64,000 nt of DNA from Bradyrhizobium zhanjiangense (GTDB lineage Bacteria > Pseudomonadota > Alphaproteobacteria > Rhizobiales > Xanthobacteraceae): NCBI RefSeq assembly GCF_004114935.1, contig NZ_CP022221.1, positions 7,833,001 to 7,897,000 on the forward strand, given 5' to 3'. Positions 17,224 to 27,241 of this stretch are shown piece by piece. Position numbers and translations under genes: made by a program. The notes beneath the pieces are model-generated. The model was given only the letters and a program-made list of their open reading frames with translations, did no database searches and was not told the DNA's origin. The first letter of the stretch is position 1. Each line of letters starts with the position of its first letter.

Positions 17224-18876
17224 TCAATAATGCGGCTCGTACATCTGCGACTGGACCAGGGTCTTCACGTCGTTGGGCGCGGGTCCGTCGGCGAGGCCGC
17301 GCTGAAAGGCGACGTCTGCGACGGCGGCGGCGATGCGGACCGAGACCTCGCGGATGCGCGGCAGCGCCGGATAGAGGCTGCCCTGCGCGAGGTCCTCCTT
17401 GCCGACGCAATCGGCGAGCGTGTGGGCAGCCGCCATGAACATTTCGTCCGTGACGAGGCGCGAGCGGCTGGCGATGACGCCCAGGCCGACGCCGGGGAAG
17501 ATGTAGGAATTGTTGCCCTGGCGCGGCACGAAGGTGCGGCCGCTGAGCGTCACCGGATCATATGGACTGCCGCAGGCGAACAGCGCGCGGCCCTCGGTGT
17601 AGCGGTAGGCATCCTCCGCCGAGCACTCGGCCTTCGAGGTCGGATTGGAGAGCGCGAATACGATCGGCTGCTCGTTGAGCTCGGCCATCGCCTTGAGCAC
17701 CTCGGGTGTGAAGGCGCCGCCGACCGCGGCAACGCCGATGATCGCCGTCGGCTTCAGCGTCTTGATCGCGGTGAGGAAATCAGCGATCGGCGCCTGGTCC
17801 GTGTGGGCATAGCGCAGCTTGTGGCCGGACAGGCCATCGCGGCCGCCGACGACGAGGCCACGGGAATCCACCAGCCAGTTGCGCCGGAGCGCTTCGTCCT
17901 CCGCCAGCCCCTCCGCCATCATGGCGGAGACCACGAGATCGGCGATGCCGGTCGCCGCCTCGCCCGCGCCGAGGAACAGGATGCGCTGATCCCTGAGCTT
18001 GCCGCCGGAGACGCGCAGAGCCGAGAACAGGCCGGCGAGCGCCACCGCCGCGGTGCCCTGGATGTCGTCGTTGAAGACGCAGGCTTCATCCCGGTATTTG
18101 TGCAGCAGCTTGAACGCCGAATGGTTGGCGAAATCCTCGAACTGGATCAGCACGCCCGGAAAGGTCTTGCGCGCGGCCTGCATGAATTCGTCGACGAAGC
18201 TGTCATAGGCCTCGCCCGTCAGCCGCCGCTCGCGCAGGCCGAGATAATAGGGATCGTTCAAGAGCTCTTCGTTGTTGGTGCCGACGTCGAGCACGATCGG
18301 CAAGCACAGCTCGGGATGCACGCCGGCGCAGGCCGAATAGAGCGAGAGCTTGCCGACCGGAATCCCCATGCCGTTGGCGCCGAGATCGCCAAGGCCGAGG
18401 ATGCGCTCGCCGTCGGTCACGACGATCAGCTTGGCCGGATAAGGCCAGTTCTTCAGGATCTCGGCGATCTGGCCGCGATCGCGCGAGGAGATGAACATGC
18501 CGCGCGGCCGCTGGAAGATCAGGCCGTATTTCTGGCAGGCGAGCCCGACGGTCGGGGTGTAGATGATCGGCTGGATCTCGTCGATATTGTCGACGACGAC
18601 GCGGAAGAACAGCGCTTCGTTGCGGTCATGCAGCGCGTTCAGCGCGACGTATTTTTCCAGATCCGTCGGCAGCGTGCGCAGATTGGTGAGCACGCGCTGG
18701 GCTTGCGTCTCCATCGTCAGCACGCAGGGCGGCAGCAGGCCGCGCAGGCCCAGCGCCTCGCGCTCGGATTCCGTGAAGGCGGTGCCCTTATTGAGCAGAG
18801 GATCGCGCAGCAGCGTCATGCCTTGCGATTGATCGGATGATGTCGCTTGGGCAGCGACACGGGCAGGTCTATTCAC
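17224..18876 (-). CDS. maeA: NAD-dependent malic enzyme
   Basis: A 550-aa oxidative decarboxylase converting malate to pyruvate and CO2. Family marks are IIYTPTVGLACQKYG, VVTDGERILGLGDLGANGMGIPVGKLSLY, the metal-binding FEDF, FNDDIQGTAAVALAGL, the NAD-site GAGEAATGIA, and ALSNPTSKAECSAEDAY. It has only the malic domain and no phosphotransacetylase extension, so it is the SfcA/MaeA type of about 550 residues. A GTG start at 18876 was selected because it follows GGGGGAATTC and gives the family length. The cofactor choice is inferred from overall similarity. In rhizobia, malic enzymes feed acetyl-CoA synthesis from C4-dicarboxylates. Confidence 0.93.
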   Translation of the reverse strand: MNRPARVAAQATSSDQSQGMTLLRDPLLNKGTAFTESEREALGLRGLLPPCVLTMETQAQRVLTNLRTLPTDLEKYVALNALHDRNEALFFRVVVDNIDEIQPIIYTPTVGLACQKYGLIFQRPRGMFISSRDRGQIAEILKNWPYPAKLIVVTDGERILGLGDLGANGMGIPVGKLSLYSACAGVHPELCLPIVLDVGTNNEELLNDPYYLGLRERRLTGEAYDSFVDEFMQAARKTFPGVLIQFEDFANHSAFKLLHKYRDEACVFNDDIQGTAAVALAGLFSALRVSGGKLRDQRILFLGAGEAATGIADLVVSAMMAEGLAEDEALRRNWLVDSRGLVVGGRDGLSGHKLRYAHTDQAPIADFLTAIKTLKPTAIIGVAAVGGAFTPEVLKAMAELNEQPIVFALSNPTSKAECSAEDAYRYTEGRALFACGSPYDPVTLSGRTFVPRQGNNSYIFPGVGLGVIASRSRLVTDEMFMAAAHTLADCVGKEDLAQGSLYPALPRIREVSVRIAAAVADVAFQRGLADGPAPNDVKTLVQSQMYEPHY

Positions 18877-19062
18877 GAATTCCCCCAAGGAGTTTCTTAT
18901 TGAACCGCGGTCATTGTCGGCCAGCGCTCCCCGGAGATCAAGGACGTTGGGACTGAGGCATCGATTGTGATCTCGCACCGCAGCGAGATTGTCGCCCGAG
19001 ATCGCAGGTCGCGCGCGACGCAAAGGTTAACGCCGCAAAGCTCTTGAGAGCCTGCTCTCTCC

Positions 19063-19194
19063 TCTCGTCATTCCGGGGCGCGCGTCAGCGCGAGCCCGGA
19101 ATCCATGGCGCGGCCGTCTCTGCGGCCCGATGGACTCCCAGGTGCGCAATTTCGCACCATAGCTCGCGACTTCGTCGCGCCCCGGAATGACGAG
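19063..19194. repeat. Palindromic repeat, CTCGTCATTCCGGGGCGCG type
   Basis: The outer arms TCTCGTCATTCCGGGGCGCG and CGCGCCCCGGAATGACGAGA are complementary over 19-20 bases, with smaller hairpins between them. A short single-hairpin relative lies at 22141-22170. It adjoins the broken TctC tail at 19243-19377. Confidence 0.85.
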
Positions 19195-19242
19195 AAAACC
19201 CCACGATCTGTCAAGATGAGGAAGTGTTGTGAGGCGGCAGCA

Positions 19243-19377
19243 CTACTCAACCTTGATGTCGGCGGCCTTCACGACCGGCCACCATTTCTCGGTCTCGGCC
19301 TTCTGGAAGGCCGCGAGCGCTGCGGGCGTTTGCTGCTCCCTCGGCGGAATCTCCTGCCCCAGCGCGATATCGAGCCG
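19243..19377 (-). pseudogene. C-terminal remnant of a TctC/Bug substrate-binding protein
   Basis: Directly after the mscS stop and in the same frame, 44 codons read leftwards as RLDIALGQEIPPREQQ…AFQKAETEKWWPVVKAADIKVE followed by TAG. This is the typical C-terminal tail of tripartite-tricarboxylate binding receptors (…PPREQQTPEALAxFxKAEIEKWWPVIKAAxIKxE). The rest of the gene is missing. I infer that a deletion joined the tail of such a gene to the end of the channel gene. The intact TctC gene at 53982-54962 has a different tail, so this is not a recent copy of it. Confidence 0.75.
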
Positions 19378-21711
19378 CTATCCGGCCGCCCGCCTTGGCG
19401 TCAGATTGGCGGCGCCGTCGGCCGGTGGCGCGATCTGCATCAAGATGGTCTGGGTGGCGGAGGCGACCTCGATGCCGCTCTGCTGGAAGCGCAGTTTCAT
19501 GCGGCGGTTAAATTCGCGCTGGACCGGCCAGCGGCCGGCCTCGGTGCAGCGGATCTGGCCGACGATCGACACCATTGCGCCATCGACCTTATCGATACCC
19601 CAGAGCTCGAGGTCACCGCGGATCAATGCACGGAATTCCGGTTCGCGGCGCATCTCCTCCACGATGTCCTTGAGGATCTGCCCGGCGCGATCGGTGTCTT
19701 CCTTGTAGGCGACGTTGACGCTGACGGAGGCGTTGCCGGCGCCGCGGCTGGCATTGGTGATGGTCGTGACCGCGCTGAACGGCACGATGTGCACGGCGCC
19801 ATCGCCGGCGCGCAGGCGGATGGTGCGGATCGAGACGTTCTCCACCACGCCTGACAACCCTGAGACGCTGACATTGTCGCCGACCTGCACCGTGTTCTCC
19901 AGGAGCAGGAACAGACCCGTGATGAGGTCCTGCACCAGCTTCTGCGAACCGAAGCCGATGGCAATGCCGACGATGCCGGCGCCCGCGAGCAGCGGGGCGA
20001 CATTGACGCCGATCTCGCTCAGCGCGGTAAGGCCGACGACGGTGGCGATCAGGCAGAGCAGCGCCGTCCGCAGCATCGGTTGGAAGGTGCGTAAGCGAGC
20101 GGCGCGGGCATAATGGCCGTCCCGGGACAGCGCATTGATCTGGCGGTCCAGCAGCGCGTTGCTGGCTTCCCAGATCGCGGCCGCGATGAACACGGCGAGC
20201 CCGATCGTCACCAAGGCCGAGATCAGCCGGCTGCCAATCTGACCGCCATAGAACCAGACGATCGCGTCCACGCCCCAGACTTCTAGCACCGCCACGAAGC
20301 CGATGAAGGCGATCACGCCAGATACGATCTTGCGCAGCAGCGGCAGATAGCGGTTGGCGCGGATCTCGAGACCGGGAAAGCGCTGGAGGATCTCCGGCTT
20401 GATGCGGAAGCCGCGGTCGATCAGGCTCAGCGTCAGCATGATGGCGACGCGCGTGATCAGCACCACCACGACCGTCCCGACGAAATACTGCAAGAGCAGC
20501 GAATAGCCGTTGCGGATGTTGAGCGCCCACACGGCCCACAGCGCGAGATCGAGCGCGATGGCAAGATAGTGCCAGCCGCCGGCGATGCGGTTGCGCAGAC
20601 GAGCCGCGATGCCCTGCCGATCGGCCGGCGCGCGGATGGCTTCGGCGACCTGGCGGCGGCATTGCAAGATGATGACGACGATGAAGAGGTGCACGATCAG
20701 CATCACCATGCGCAGCAGCGCAGCGTAACCGGCGCGATGCAGGCCGAGCAGCAGCGCCACATTGGCGAAGGCGATGCCGGATACACCGACGCCGACGATG
20801 CGGCGCGCCCAGATCTCGATATAGGCTGCGGTCTCGGCCCGAACCGGAAACAGGCCGAACGGTCCCGCCAGCGCCCGGATCACGCAGATGAGTCCGCGGG
20901 AGAACGCATAGGCGTTGATGACAGCGAGGATCACGAGGCGAACGGTCGTGGGCTCGCCGATCTCGGTCCCGAGCAGCGCCGTGGCGATCCCCACCAAGAC
21001 GACCACCGGCAGCAGTTCGAGCACGAGGCGTCCCAGCACGAAGGGCAGCCGCAGCAGGACCTGCCAGACCCTTACCAGACTGTGGTGGCGCTTGTTCAGT
21101 TCGGGCGCGGAGGTGACATCGGCTACCGATGACGGCGGATCGGCGATCGGCAGGGCCTGTGCCGGCAAGCGCGCAGTCTGCGGCACGCGCCCTTCCAGGA
21201 AGGCGACCGGCCGCCGGATCAGGCGGAACATGACCCATTCGGCCGAAAGGGCGCAACCGAGCACCAGCGCCAGCTTCCAGGCGATCTCGATCAGAAGATT
21301 GTAGGCGACGGGATCGTTCGCGGTCCGCATGATCCAGTAATAGAACGTCGGAAAATGCGTGAGCGTCCGCGCCATGCTGGCGATCTCGCTCGAGATCGCA
21401 CCGATCTCCTCCGACACCGTGAGCAGGAGCTGCGCACCGAGGCCGTCGGCCGAGAGCGGGATCGGCGATTTCTGCTCCGGCGCAGCGGGTGCAGGCTGCT
21501 GCTGACCGGACACATTCGCGATCACGCGCAGCGTATCGATCATCTGCGCACGCTTCTTGTCGTCCTGCAGCGTCTCCAGCGCACGCTTGGCCTCGTCAGG
21601 CGACAGCGCGGCCACACTGCTCGCGGCCGGCGTCTCGGCGCGGGCGCCGCAGAGAGATGAGATCGCGAGGAAGAGAGCGGCGAGGAGCGCCGGGGCAAGC
21701 TTATGCGACAC
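19378..21711 (-). CDS. Large MscS-family mechanosensitive channel
   Basis: A 777-aa inner-membrane channel. A cleavable signal peptide (about 1-25) leads to a periplasmic helical region rich in Ala/Gln, then many hydrophobic segments from about residue 140 to 560. The conserved MscS pore helix and beta domain follow: ALLAGAGIVGIAIGFGSQKLVQDLITGLFLLLENTVQVGD and VENVSIRTIRLR. The size and extra helices match the YnaI/YbdG-like or larger mini-conductance channels. It should release solutes on hypo-osmotic shock. The stop is followed in frame by the tail of a lost gene, so the last residues (about TPRRAAG) may have been altered at that junction. Confidence 0.92.
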   Translation of the reverse strand: MSHKLAPALLAALFLAISSLCGARAETPAASSVAALSPDEAKRALETLQDDKKRAQMIDTLRVIANVSGQQQPAPAAPEQKSPIPLSADGLGAQLLLTVSEEIGAISSEIASMARTLTHFPTFYYWIMRTANDPVAYNLLIEIAWKLALVLGCALSAEWVMFRLIRRPVAFLEGRVPQTARLPAQALPIADPPSSVADVTSAPELNKRHHSLVRVWQVLLRLPFVLGRLVLELLPVVVLVGIATALLGTEIGEPTTVRLVILAVINAYAFSRGLICVIRALAGPFGLFPVRAETAAYIEIWARRIVGVGVSGIAFANVALLLGLHRAGYAALLRMVMLIVHLFIVVIILQCRRQVAEAIRAPADRQGIAARLRNRIAGGWHYLAIALDLALWAVWALNIRNGYSLLLQYFVGTVVVVLITRVAIMLTLSLIDRGFRIKPEILQRFPGLEIRANRYLPLLRKIVSGVIAFIGFVAVLEVWGVDAIVWFYGGQIGSRLISALVTIGLAVFIAAAIWEASNALLDRQINALSRDGHYARAARLRTFQPMLRTALLCLIATVVGLTALSEIGVNVAPLLAGAGIVGIAIGFGSQKLVQDLITGLFLLLENTVQVGDNVSVSGLSGVVENVSIRTIRLRAGDGAVHIVPFSAVTTITNASRGAGNASVSVNVAYKEDTDRAGQILKDIVEEMRREPEFRALIRGDLELWGIDKVDGAMVSIVGQIRCTEAGRWPVQREFNRRMKLRFQQSGIEVASATQTILMQIAPPADGAANLTPRRAAG

Positions 21712-21965
21712 GCGGATTCCCTGAAAAAAATGAATGCGCTGGCGGTGCCGGGACCGTCACCACCGAAGCACATGCGTCATGTCGGATGACCGTTATTCGC
21801 CTCGGACCTGTGTCGGAAGTTGGCCTTTGAGGCGACATTCTCTTGGCATTTGGCCATGCAGGATTGGAGACGGCATAGGCTCAGCGCAGCGAGACGGCTT
21901 AAGAACGCTGAGCGCGCTCCCGCCGTTCCGCAGAGCAGTTGCTTTTGAGGGCGGTTTCCCTGTGG

Positions 21966-22100
21966 CCATCCTTCGAGACGCCTGCTTTATGCGGCCACCT
22001 CAGGATGAGGACTGAATGCGCGGCAACAGTTTCAACGAGCACCGCTGCCGCTTAGCCTCATCCTGAGGAGCTTGCGGAGCAAGCGTCTCGAAGGACGAGG
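21966..22100. repeat. Inverted pair of CCTCATCCTGAGG…GTCTCGAAGGA repeats
   Basis: The first unit begins CCATCCTTCGAGACGC and ends CTCAGGATGAGG; the second begins CCTCATCCTGAGGAGC and ends GCGTCTCGAAGGACGAGG. They are inverted relative to each other. A variant lies at 36199-36346. This is a very common intergenic element in Bradyrhizobium. Confidence 0.85.
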
Positions 22101-22140
22101 CGCGCGCAGGCCGCCTAAAGTGCCACGAGCGATAGCCCAG

Positions 22141-22170
22141 CGTCATTCCGGGCGTCGGCCCGGAATGACG
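22141..22170. repeat. Short hairpin repeat CGTCATTCCGGGC
   Basis: A perfect 13-bp stem, CGTCATTCCGGGC / GCCCGGAATGACG, with a GTCG loop. It is a minimal version of the element at 19063-19194. Confidence 0.8.
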
Positions 22171-22705
22171 GCAAGGAGGGAGGAGGGACAAGGCAGAACT
22201 TTAATGCGTTCGTCGTGGCGGCCTCGGCGCGGTCAGCCATTGATCGACGTGATGCAAATTACAGCGCCGGGAAGGTAGGGGCTTTGCCTCACTGATGTAG
22301 CCCGCTAAACCTTGACCCGGCGTGCCGTTCGCGGTTTTCGCCGCTATGCGATAGTCCGAACGAGCTCCATCGCACTTAGCGGCTGGATTTGCGGAGGTGG
22401 TGTCATAGACCTCCCCTTGCTCATGAGGTGAACGTTGCGCGTCGCTTGTTTGCGACCTCTGCGATGCTCCTCCCGAGACACAAAACTGTCAAGCAGGATC
22501 GATGACCTGAAGGATCACATTTGAACGCGCGAGTTCCCTGGACGGGGCATGGTGACATTATGCGCCTGTTTTGCCCGACGCGTCAAGCGAATTTCGTAAA
22601 ATCCGCATAAGCACGACATGGCCGGCAAGCCATTGATTCCGCTATCCCCGGCTACTGTGCATGGGGTTGTTTTCGCAATTATTGTCCATGGCCGGCTCGC
22701 GCCGC

Positions 22706-23743
22706 CTAGAGAAACATGTCTGTCAGGTCGACCGTCGAGGACTTTCCGACCCGGTCGAAGTTTCGCGCCAGCCAGCTTCGCGCCGCCTCGCGGCCCTCGT
22801 CGCGCAGGCGACACAACAGGCTCCATTCGGGATGGAATTGCGTGGCCGTACCGAGCTGCGACATCAGCTGATCGTTGCCGATCCAGTGCATGTACATGCG
22901 GCTGTGCCTGTCGCTGTCGAGCTCGCCGTCGTCGATCAGCCGTGTGGCGAAGGCGATCGCGCGCATCTCGCGCATCAAGGACGAATTGAAGCTGATCTCG
23001 TTGATGCGGTGGAGGACATCGGCCGCGCTGGTCGGCAGCTCATCGCGCCGGATCGCCGTGACCTGCACGATGATGACGTCGTGACTGCCCTTGCGGTAGA
23101 TCAGCGGAAAGATCGCGGGATTGCCGAGATAGCCGCCATCCCAATAATGCTCGCCGTCGATCTCGACGGCCTGAAAATAGGGCGGCAGGCAAGCCGAGGC
23201 GAGCACGGTTTCCGCGCTGAGAAACGGGCTCTGGAACACCTTGATCTTGCCGGTGCGGACGTTGGTGGCGTTGAGAAACAGCTCTGGCGCCTCGGGCGAG
23301 GAGTTGAGCCGGTCGAAATCGATCACGCGCTGCAGCAGCGCGCGGAGCGGATTGAAGTTGAAGGGATTGAGCAGGTTCGGCGGCAGCGTGTGCGTCAGCG
23401 TGTGGATGAAGGCATGGACCGGATGATATTCCGGCGGCAGCTTCAGGGCCTGGATCCACTGGTTTAGCGGCGAGAGCAAATCGTACGCCAAGTCCATGCG
23501 CGACACTTCGTACCAGAATGCGTGCAGGCTCTGCCGCGCCGCCTCCGCGCCTCCGTTCGCCATGCCGGAGGCCATCGCCACCGCATTCATCGCGCCGGCA
23601 CTGGTGGCGCTGATCGCCTCGATCGCGAGCCGGCCATCCTCGAGCACCTGGTCGAGCACGCCCCAGACGAAGGCGCCGTGCGCGCCGCCGCCCTGCAGCG
23701 CGAAGTTGACGTTCTTGCGGTTCGCGGTCCCGTTGGCTGTCAC
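22706..23743 (-). CDS. Patatin-like phospholipase
   Basis: A 345-aa lipid acyl hydrolase of the RssA/patatin type. The oxyanion-hole loop GGGAHG is at 18-23, the nucleophile Ser48 lies in ATSAG (the usual first Gly is Ala), and the catalytic Asp is in DGGYLGNP. There is no signal peptide, so it should act from the cytoplasm on the inner-membrane face. I chose a GTG start at 23743 because it follows GGAGGCAGGAAG and overlaps the ppk2 stop as GTGA. This is tight translational coupling and makes the gene the last of the liv-ppk2 transcript. Confidence 0.9.
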   Translation of the reverse strand: MTANGTANRKNVNFALQGGGAHGAFVWGVLDQVLEDGRLAIEAISATSAGAMNAVAMASGMANGGAEAARQSLHAFWYEVSRMDLAYDLLSPLNQWIQALKLPPEYHPVHAFIHTLTHTLPPNLLNPFNFNPLRALLQRVIDFDRLNSSPEAPELFLNATNVRTGKIKVFQSPFLSAETVLASACLPPYFQAVEIDGEHYWDGGYLGNPAIFPLIYRKGSHDVIIVQVTAIRRDELPTSAADVLHRINEISFNSSLMREMRAIAFATRLIDDGELDSDRHSRMYMHWIGNDQLMSQLGTATQFHPEWSLLCRLRDEGREAARSWLARNFDRVGKSSTVDLTDMFL

Positions 23744-24669
23744 TTTGCCCGCTTCCTGCCTCCTGTCCCTTCTTTCTCCAGCGCCATGCGCACTTGCTCG
23801 AATTCCTGCAGCGAGGCCCTGTCGGCACGCGGAAAGCGCAGGTCCAGCTTTTCGAGCGCTGCATTGATCACCGAGCCGATCACGACGCGGGCGAACCATT
23901 TATGGTCGGCAGGCACGACGTACCACGGCGCATGTGGTGTCGACGTGTGGCGGACGATGTCCTGATAGACCGCCTGGTAGCGCGGCCACAGCGCGCGCTC
24001 CTTGATGTCATCCATCGAGAACTTCCACTGCTTGGCCGGCTCTTCCAGCCGGTCGAGGAAGCGCTGGCGCTGCTCCTCCCTGGAGACGTTGAGGAAGAAC
24101 TTCAGCACCACGGTGCCGTTGCGGCCGAGATAGCGCTCGAAGGCGGAGATGTCCTCGAACCGCTCCTTCCAGATGTTCTTGGTGACGAGCTTTGCCGGCA
24201 GCTTCTCCTTGGCGAGGATCTCCGGATGCACCCGCGTCACCAGGCATTCCTCGTAATGGGAGCGGTTGAAGATGCCGATATGGCCGCGCTCCGGCAGCGC
24301 GACCACGTGGCGCCAGAGGAAGTCGTGGTCGAGCTCCTTGCTGTTCGGCGCCTTGAAGGCACGGACCTCGCAGCCCTGCGGATTGATGCCCTCGAAGATC
24401 GCCTTGATCGCACTGTCCTTGCCGCCGGCGTCCATAGCCTGGAATACGATCAGGAGCGACCAGCGGTCCTGGGCGTAGAGCTTCTCCTGAAACGCGATCA
24501 GCCGCTTCTTGTTGGCATCGAGGATCTCCTGCGCCGTCTCCTTGTCGAGATCGCCCTTCTCGTCGGTCTTGTGGTCCTTGAGGTGAAACTTGCCGGATCC
24601 GTCGTAACGGAACGGCGTGATGTAACGGTCGAGCTGGTCGGCGATCGATTTGGACGGCTTCTTGCTCAT
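23740..24669 (-). CDS. ppk2: PPK2-family polyphosphate kinase / nucleotide phosphotransferase
   Basis: A 309-aa kinase with the Walker A motif AMDAGGKDS (78-86), the PPK2 signature GCEVRAFKAPNSKELDHDFLWR, GIFNRSHYEECLVTRVHP (Walker B/lid region) and DRWSLLIVFQ. PPK2 enzymes move phosphate between polyphosphate and nucleoside mono- or diphosphates. The one-domain form with an N-terminal extension (about 40 residues) resembles class I/III members that make ATP from ADP or ADP from AMP. Class cannot be fixed by eye. The start overlaps the livM stop (ATGA) and the stop overlaps the patatin start (GTGA), so it is embedded in the operon. Confidence 0.93.
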   Translation of the reverse strand: MSKKPSKSIADQLDRYITPFRYDGSGKFHLKDHKTDEKGDLDKETAQEILDANKKRLIAFQEKLYAQDRWSLLIVFQAMDAGGKDSAIKAIFEGINPQGCEVRAFKAPNSKELDHDFLWRHVVALPERGHIGIFNRSHYEECLVTRVHPEILAKEKLPAKLVTKNIWKERFEDISAFERYLGRNGTVVLKFFLNVSREEQRQRFLDRLEEPAKQWKFSMDDIKERALWPRYQAVYQDIVRHTSTPHAPWYVVPADHKWFARVVIGSVINAALEKLDLRFPRADRASLQEFEQVRMALEKEGTGGRKRAK

Positions 24670-25649
24670 GAGTTCGGGGACACCTTGCGTTGCGGCTTCA
24701 GTCGGTCGAGCACGCTACCAAGGATGCCCTTGGGAAGAAATATGATGAAAAGCACGAGCAGCACGCCATAGACGAGATTGTCCCAGCCGACCGCCTTGGT
24801 GCCGAAGCCGATACGCAAGCTCTCCGCGAGCAGGATGGTGATGATGGCGCCGACGGTCGGGCCGAGCGAGACGAACAGGCCGCCGACGATGGCCGCGAAC
24901 ACCATCTGCAGCGACACCGCGATGCCGCTGACGGTGTCGGGCGTGATGAACATCTGGTACTGGCAGTAGATCGCGCCGGCGAGCGCCGTCATCAGCGCGC
25001 TGAGCAGCGTGATCTTCAGCTTCTCCGCGGTGACGTCGACACCGGCCGCAGCCGCGGCGTCCTCGTCCTCCGAGATCGCCTCCAGCGCATGGCGAGCCAT
25101 GCTGCGGTCGACCCAGTGCCAGACCACGATGCCGAACAGCCAAATCGCAAGTGCGATCAGATACCAGGTGGTCTTGTCGTCGAATTGCAGCGCCAGCAGC
25201 TTGTTGCCGGACGCACGGTTCGGCGTGTAGCCGAGCGAGCCGCCGGTATAGTCGCGCGTCGCGGTGATGACCTGGAGCACGATGCCTGATAGCGCCAGCG
25301 TCACCAGCACGAAATAGTGCCCGGTGATGCGGAAACGAAAGCAGGGATAGCCGACGATCAGCGCCAGTGCGCCGGCCGCGACCATGCTGACGGGAATGCC
25401 GATCCATGGCGAGAGGCCGAGGTGATTCCACAAAAGCGCGGTGACGTAGGCGCCGATCCCCATGAAGCCGCCGTGCCCGAGCGAGACCAGGCCGAACCGT
25501 CCCATCATCGACCAGGATGTATAGGCGAACGACCAGATCAGGATCAGCACCAGGATGTGCAGGTGATAAGGATCGCGATAGACGAAGGGCAGCGCGATCA
25601 GCGCCGCCAGCCCTATCCCCCAGGCTGCAAGCCGCCCCTGCCCCATCAT
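24666..25649 (-). CDS. livM: Branched-chain amino-acid-type ABC permease, LivM
   Basis: A 327-aa inner-membrane permease with about nine hydrophobic helices. The LivM loops are GRFGLVSLGHGGFMGIGAYVTAL, ITGHYFVLVTLALSGI and SMARHALEAISEDEDAAAAAGVD, the cytoplasmic coupling segment for the ATPases. The start at 25649 overlaps the livH stop as ATGA, which excludes a longer upstream start. With the other Liv genes it would import branched-chain amino acids, other amino acids, or aromatic or urea-like solutes; such sets are numerous in Bradyrhizobium. Confidence 0.92.
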   Translation of the reverse strand: MMGQGRLAAWGIGLAALIALPFVYRDPYHLHILVLILIWSFAYTSWSMMGRFGLVSLGHGGFMGIGAYVTALLWNHLGLSPWIGIPVSMVAAGALALIVGYPCFRFRITGHYFVLVTLALSGIVLQVITATRDYTGGSLGYTPNRASGNKLLALQFDDKTTWYLIALAIWLFGIVVWHWVDRSMARHALEAISEDEDAAAAAGVDVTAEKLKITLLSALMTALAGAIYCQYQMFITPDTVSGIAVSLQMVFAAIVGGLFVSLGPTVGAIITILLAESLRIGFGTKAVGWDNLVYGVLLVLFIIFLPKGILGSVLDRLKPQRKVSPNS

Positions 25650-26527
25650 CGGCGCCTCGCCAGGAGCCCTGCGGGCCGGATGAACATCATGACGATGAAG
25701 AAGGCGAAGGCGAGCACATAGCCCCATTCGAGATCAGAGAACAGGCCGCCGAGCGAGATGATCTCGGCGAACAGGAACGAGGCGATGAAGCCGCCGATGA
25801 AATTGCCTAAGCCCCCGAGCACGCAGATCAGGAAGGTGATCGGTCCGAAGGAGAGGCCGACGAAGGGATGCACGTCATACTGCAGCACCAGGAGGCAGGC
25901 CGCCAGCCCGGCCAGCGCACCGCCGAGCGCGGACGTGATGAGATAGATCCGCTTGGCGTCGACGCCCATCAGCGCCATGATCTGTCGGTCCTGCGAAATG
26001 GCGCGGATCGCGGTGCCGGTGAAGGTTCGCGTCATGAACAGATAGACCGCGACCATGCCGACCAGTGCCGCCACGAAGGACAGCAGCCGTGCGTAGCTGA
26101 AATTCATGTCGCCGAAGGCGAGCACCGGCAGGCGGATGCCGAGGTTGCGGAAGTCGATGCCGAAGGCGACGGTGGCAAAGCTCTGCAGCACGAACAGCAC
26201 GCCGCCGGTCGCGAGCAACTGATTGATCGGCGGTGCCGTGAGCAGCGGCGCGATCACGAGGTAGTGCAGCGCCGCCCCGAGGAGCGCGACCAGCAGGACG
26301 GTAAAGGGAGCGGCGATGAAATAGCTGACCCCGTAATACTGCACCATAAAGTACATGGCGTACATGCCGATCATCACGAGCTCGGCATAGCAGATCCAGG
26401 TCACGTCAATGACGCCGAAGATCAGGTTGAGACCGAGCGCAAGCAACGCCAGCACGCCGCCGAGCAGGATGCCGTTGATCACGGCCTCCAGCAGATAAAT
26501 GTCGAAGACGTCCAGAAATGCCTGCAT
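25646..26527 (-). CDS. livH: Branched-chain amino-acid-type ABC permease, LivH
   Basis: A 293-aa permease with typical LivH features: INGILLGGVLALLALGLNLIFGVIDV near the N-terminus, the coupling segment GTAIRAISQDRQIMALMGVDAKRIY, and LGGLGNFIGGFIASFLFAEIISLGG. Eight or more helices are predicted. The start has a GAGGGG RBS and lies 6 bp after livF, so the permeases follow the two ATPases. The C-terminus overlaps livM. Confidence 0.92.
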   Translation of the reverse strand: MQAFLDVFDIYLLEAVINGILLGGVLALLALGLNLIFGVIDVTWICYAELVMIGMYAMYFMVQYYGVSYFIAAPFTVLLVALLGAALHYLVIAPLLTAPPINQLLATGGVLFVLQSFATVAFGIDFRNLGIRLPVLAFGDMNFSYARLLSFVAALVGMVAVYLFMTRTFTGTAIRAISQDRQIMALMGVDAKRIYLITSALGGALAGLAACLLVLQYDVHPFVGLSFGPITFLICVLGGLGNFIGGFIASFLFAEIISLGGLFSDLEWGYVLAFAFFIVMMFIRPAGLLARRR

Positions 26528-26533
26528 GCCCCC

Positions 26534-27238
<705 letters not shown>

Positions 27239-27241
27239 CGG

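Larger units (their letters stand above)
21712..22705. other. Long intergenic region with repeats
   Basis: Nearly 1 kb between mscS and the patatin gene. It holds two palindromic repeat units (described separately) at 21966-22100 and 22141-22170. From about 22200 to 22705 I see no gene, no RNA fold I can name and no recognisable remnant. The short frames have poor composition. Confidence 0.5.

Noticed and set aside
23040..23864. Long alternative frame inside the patatin gene
   Set aside because: Arg/Gly-rich shadow translation; the patatin frame has the catalytic motifs and is coupled to ppk2.
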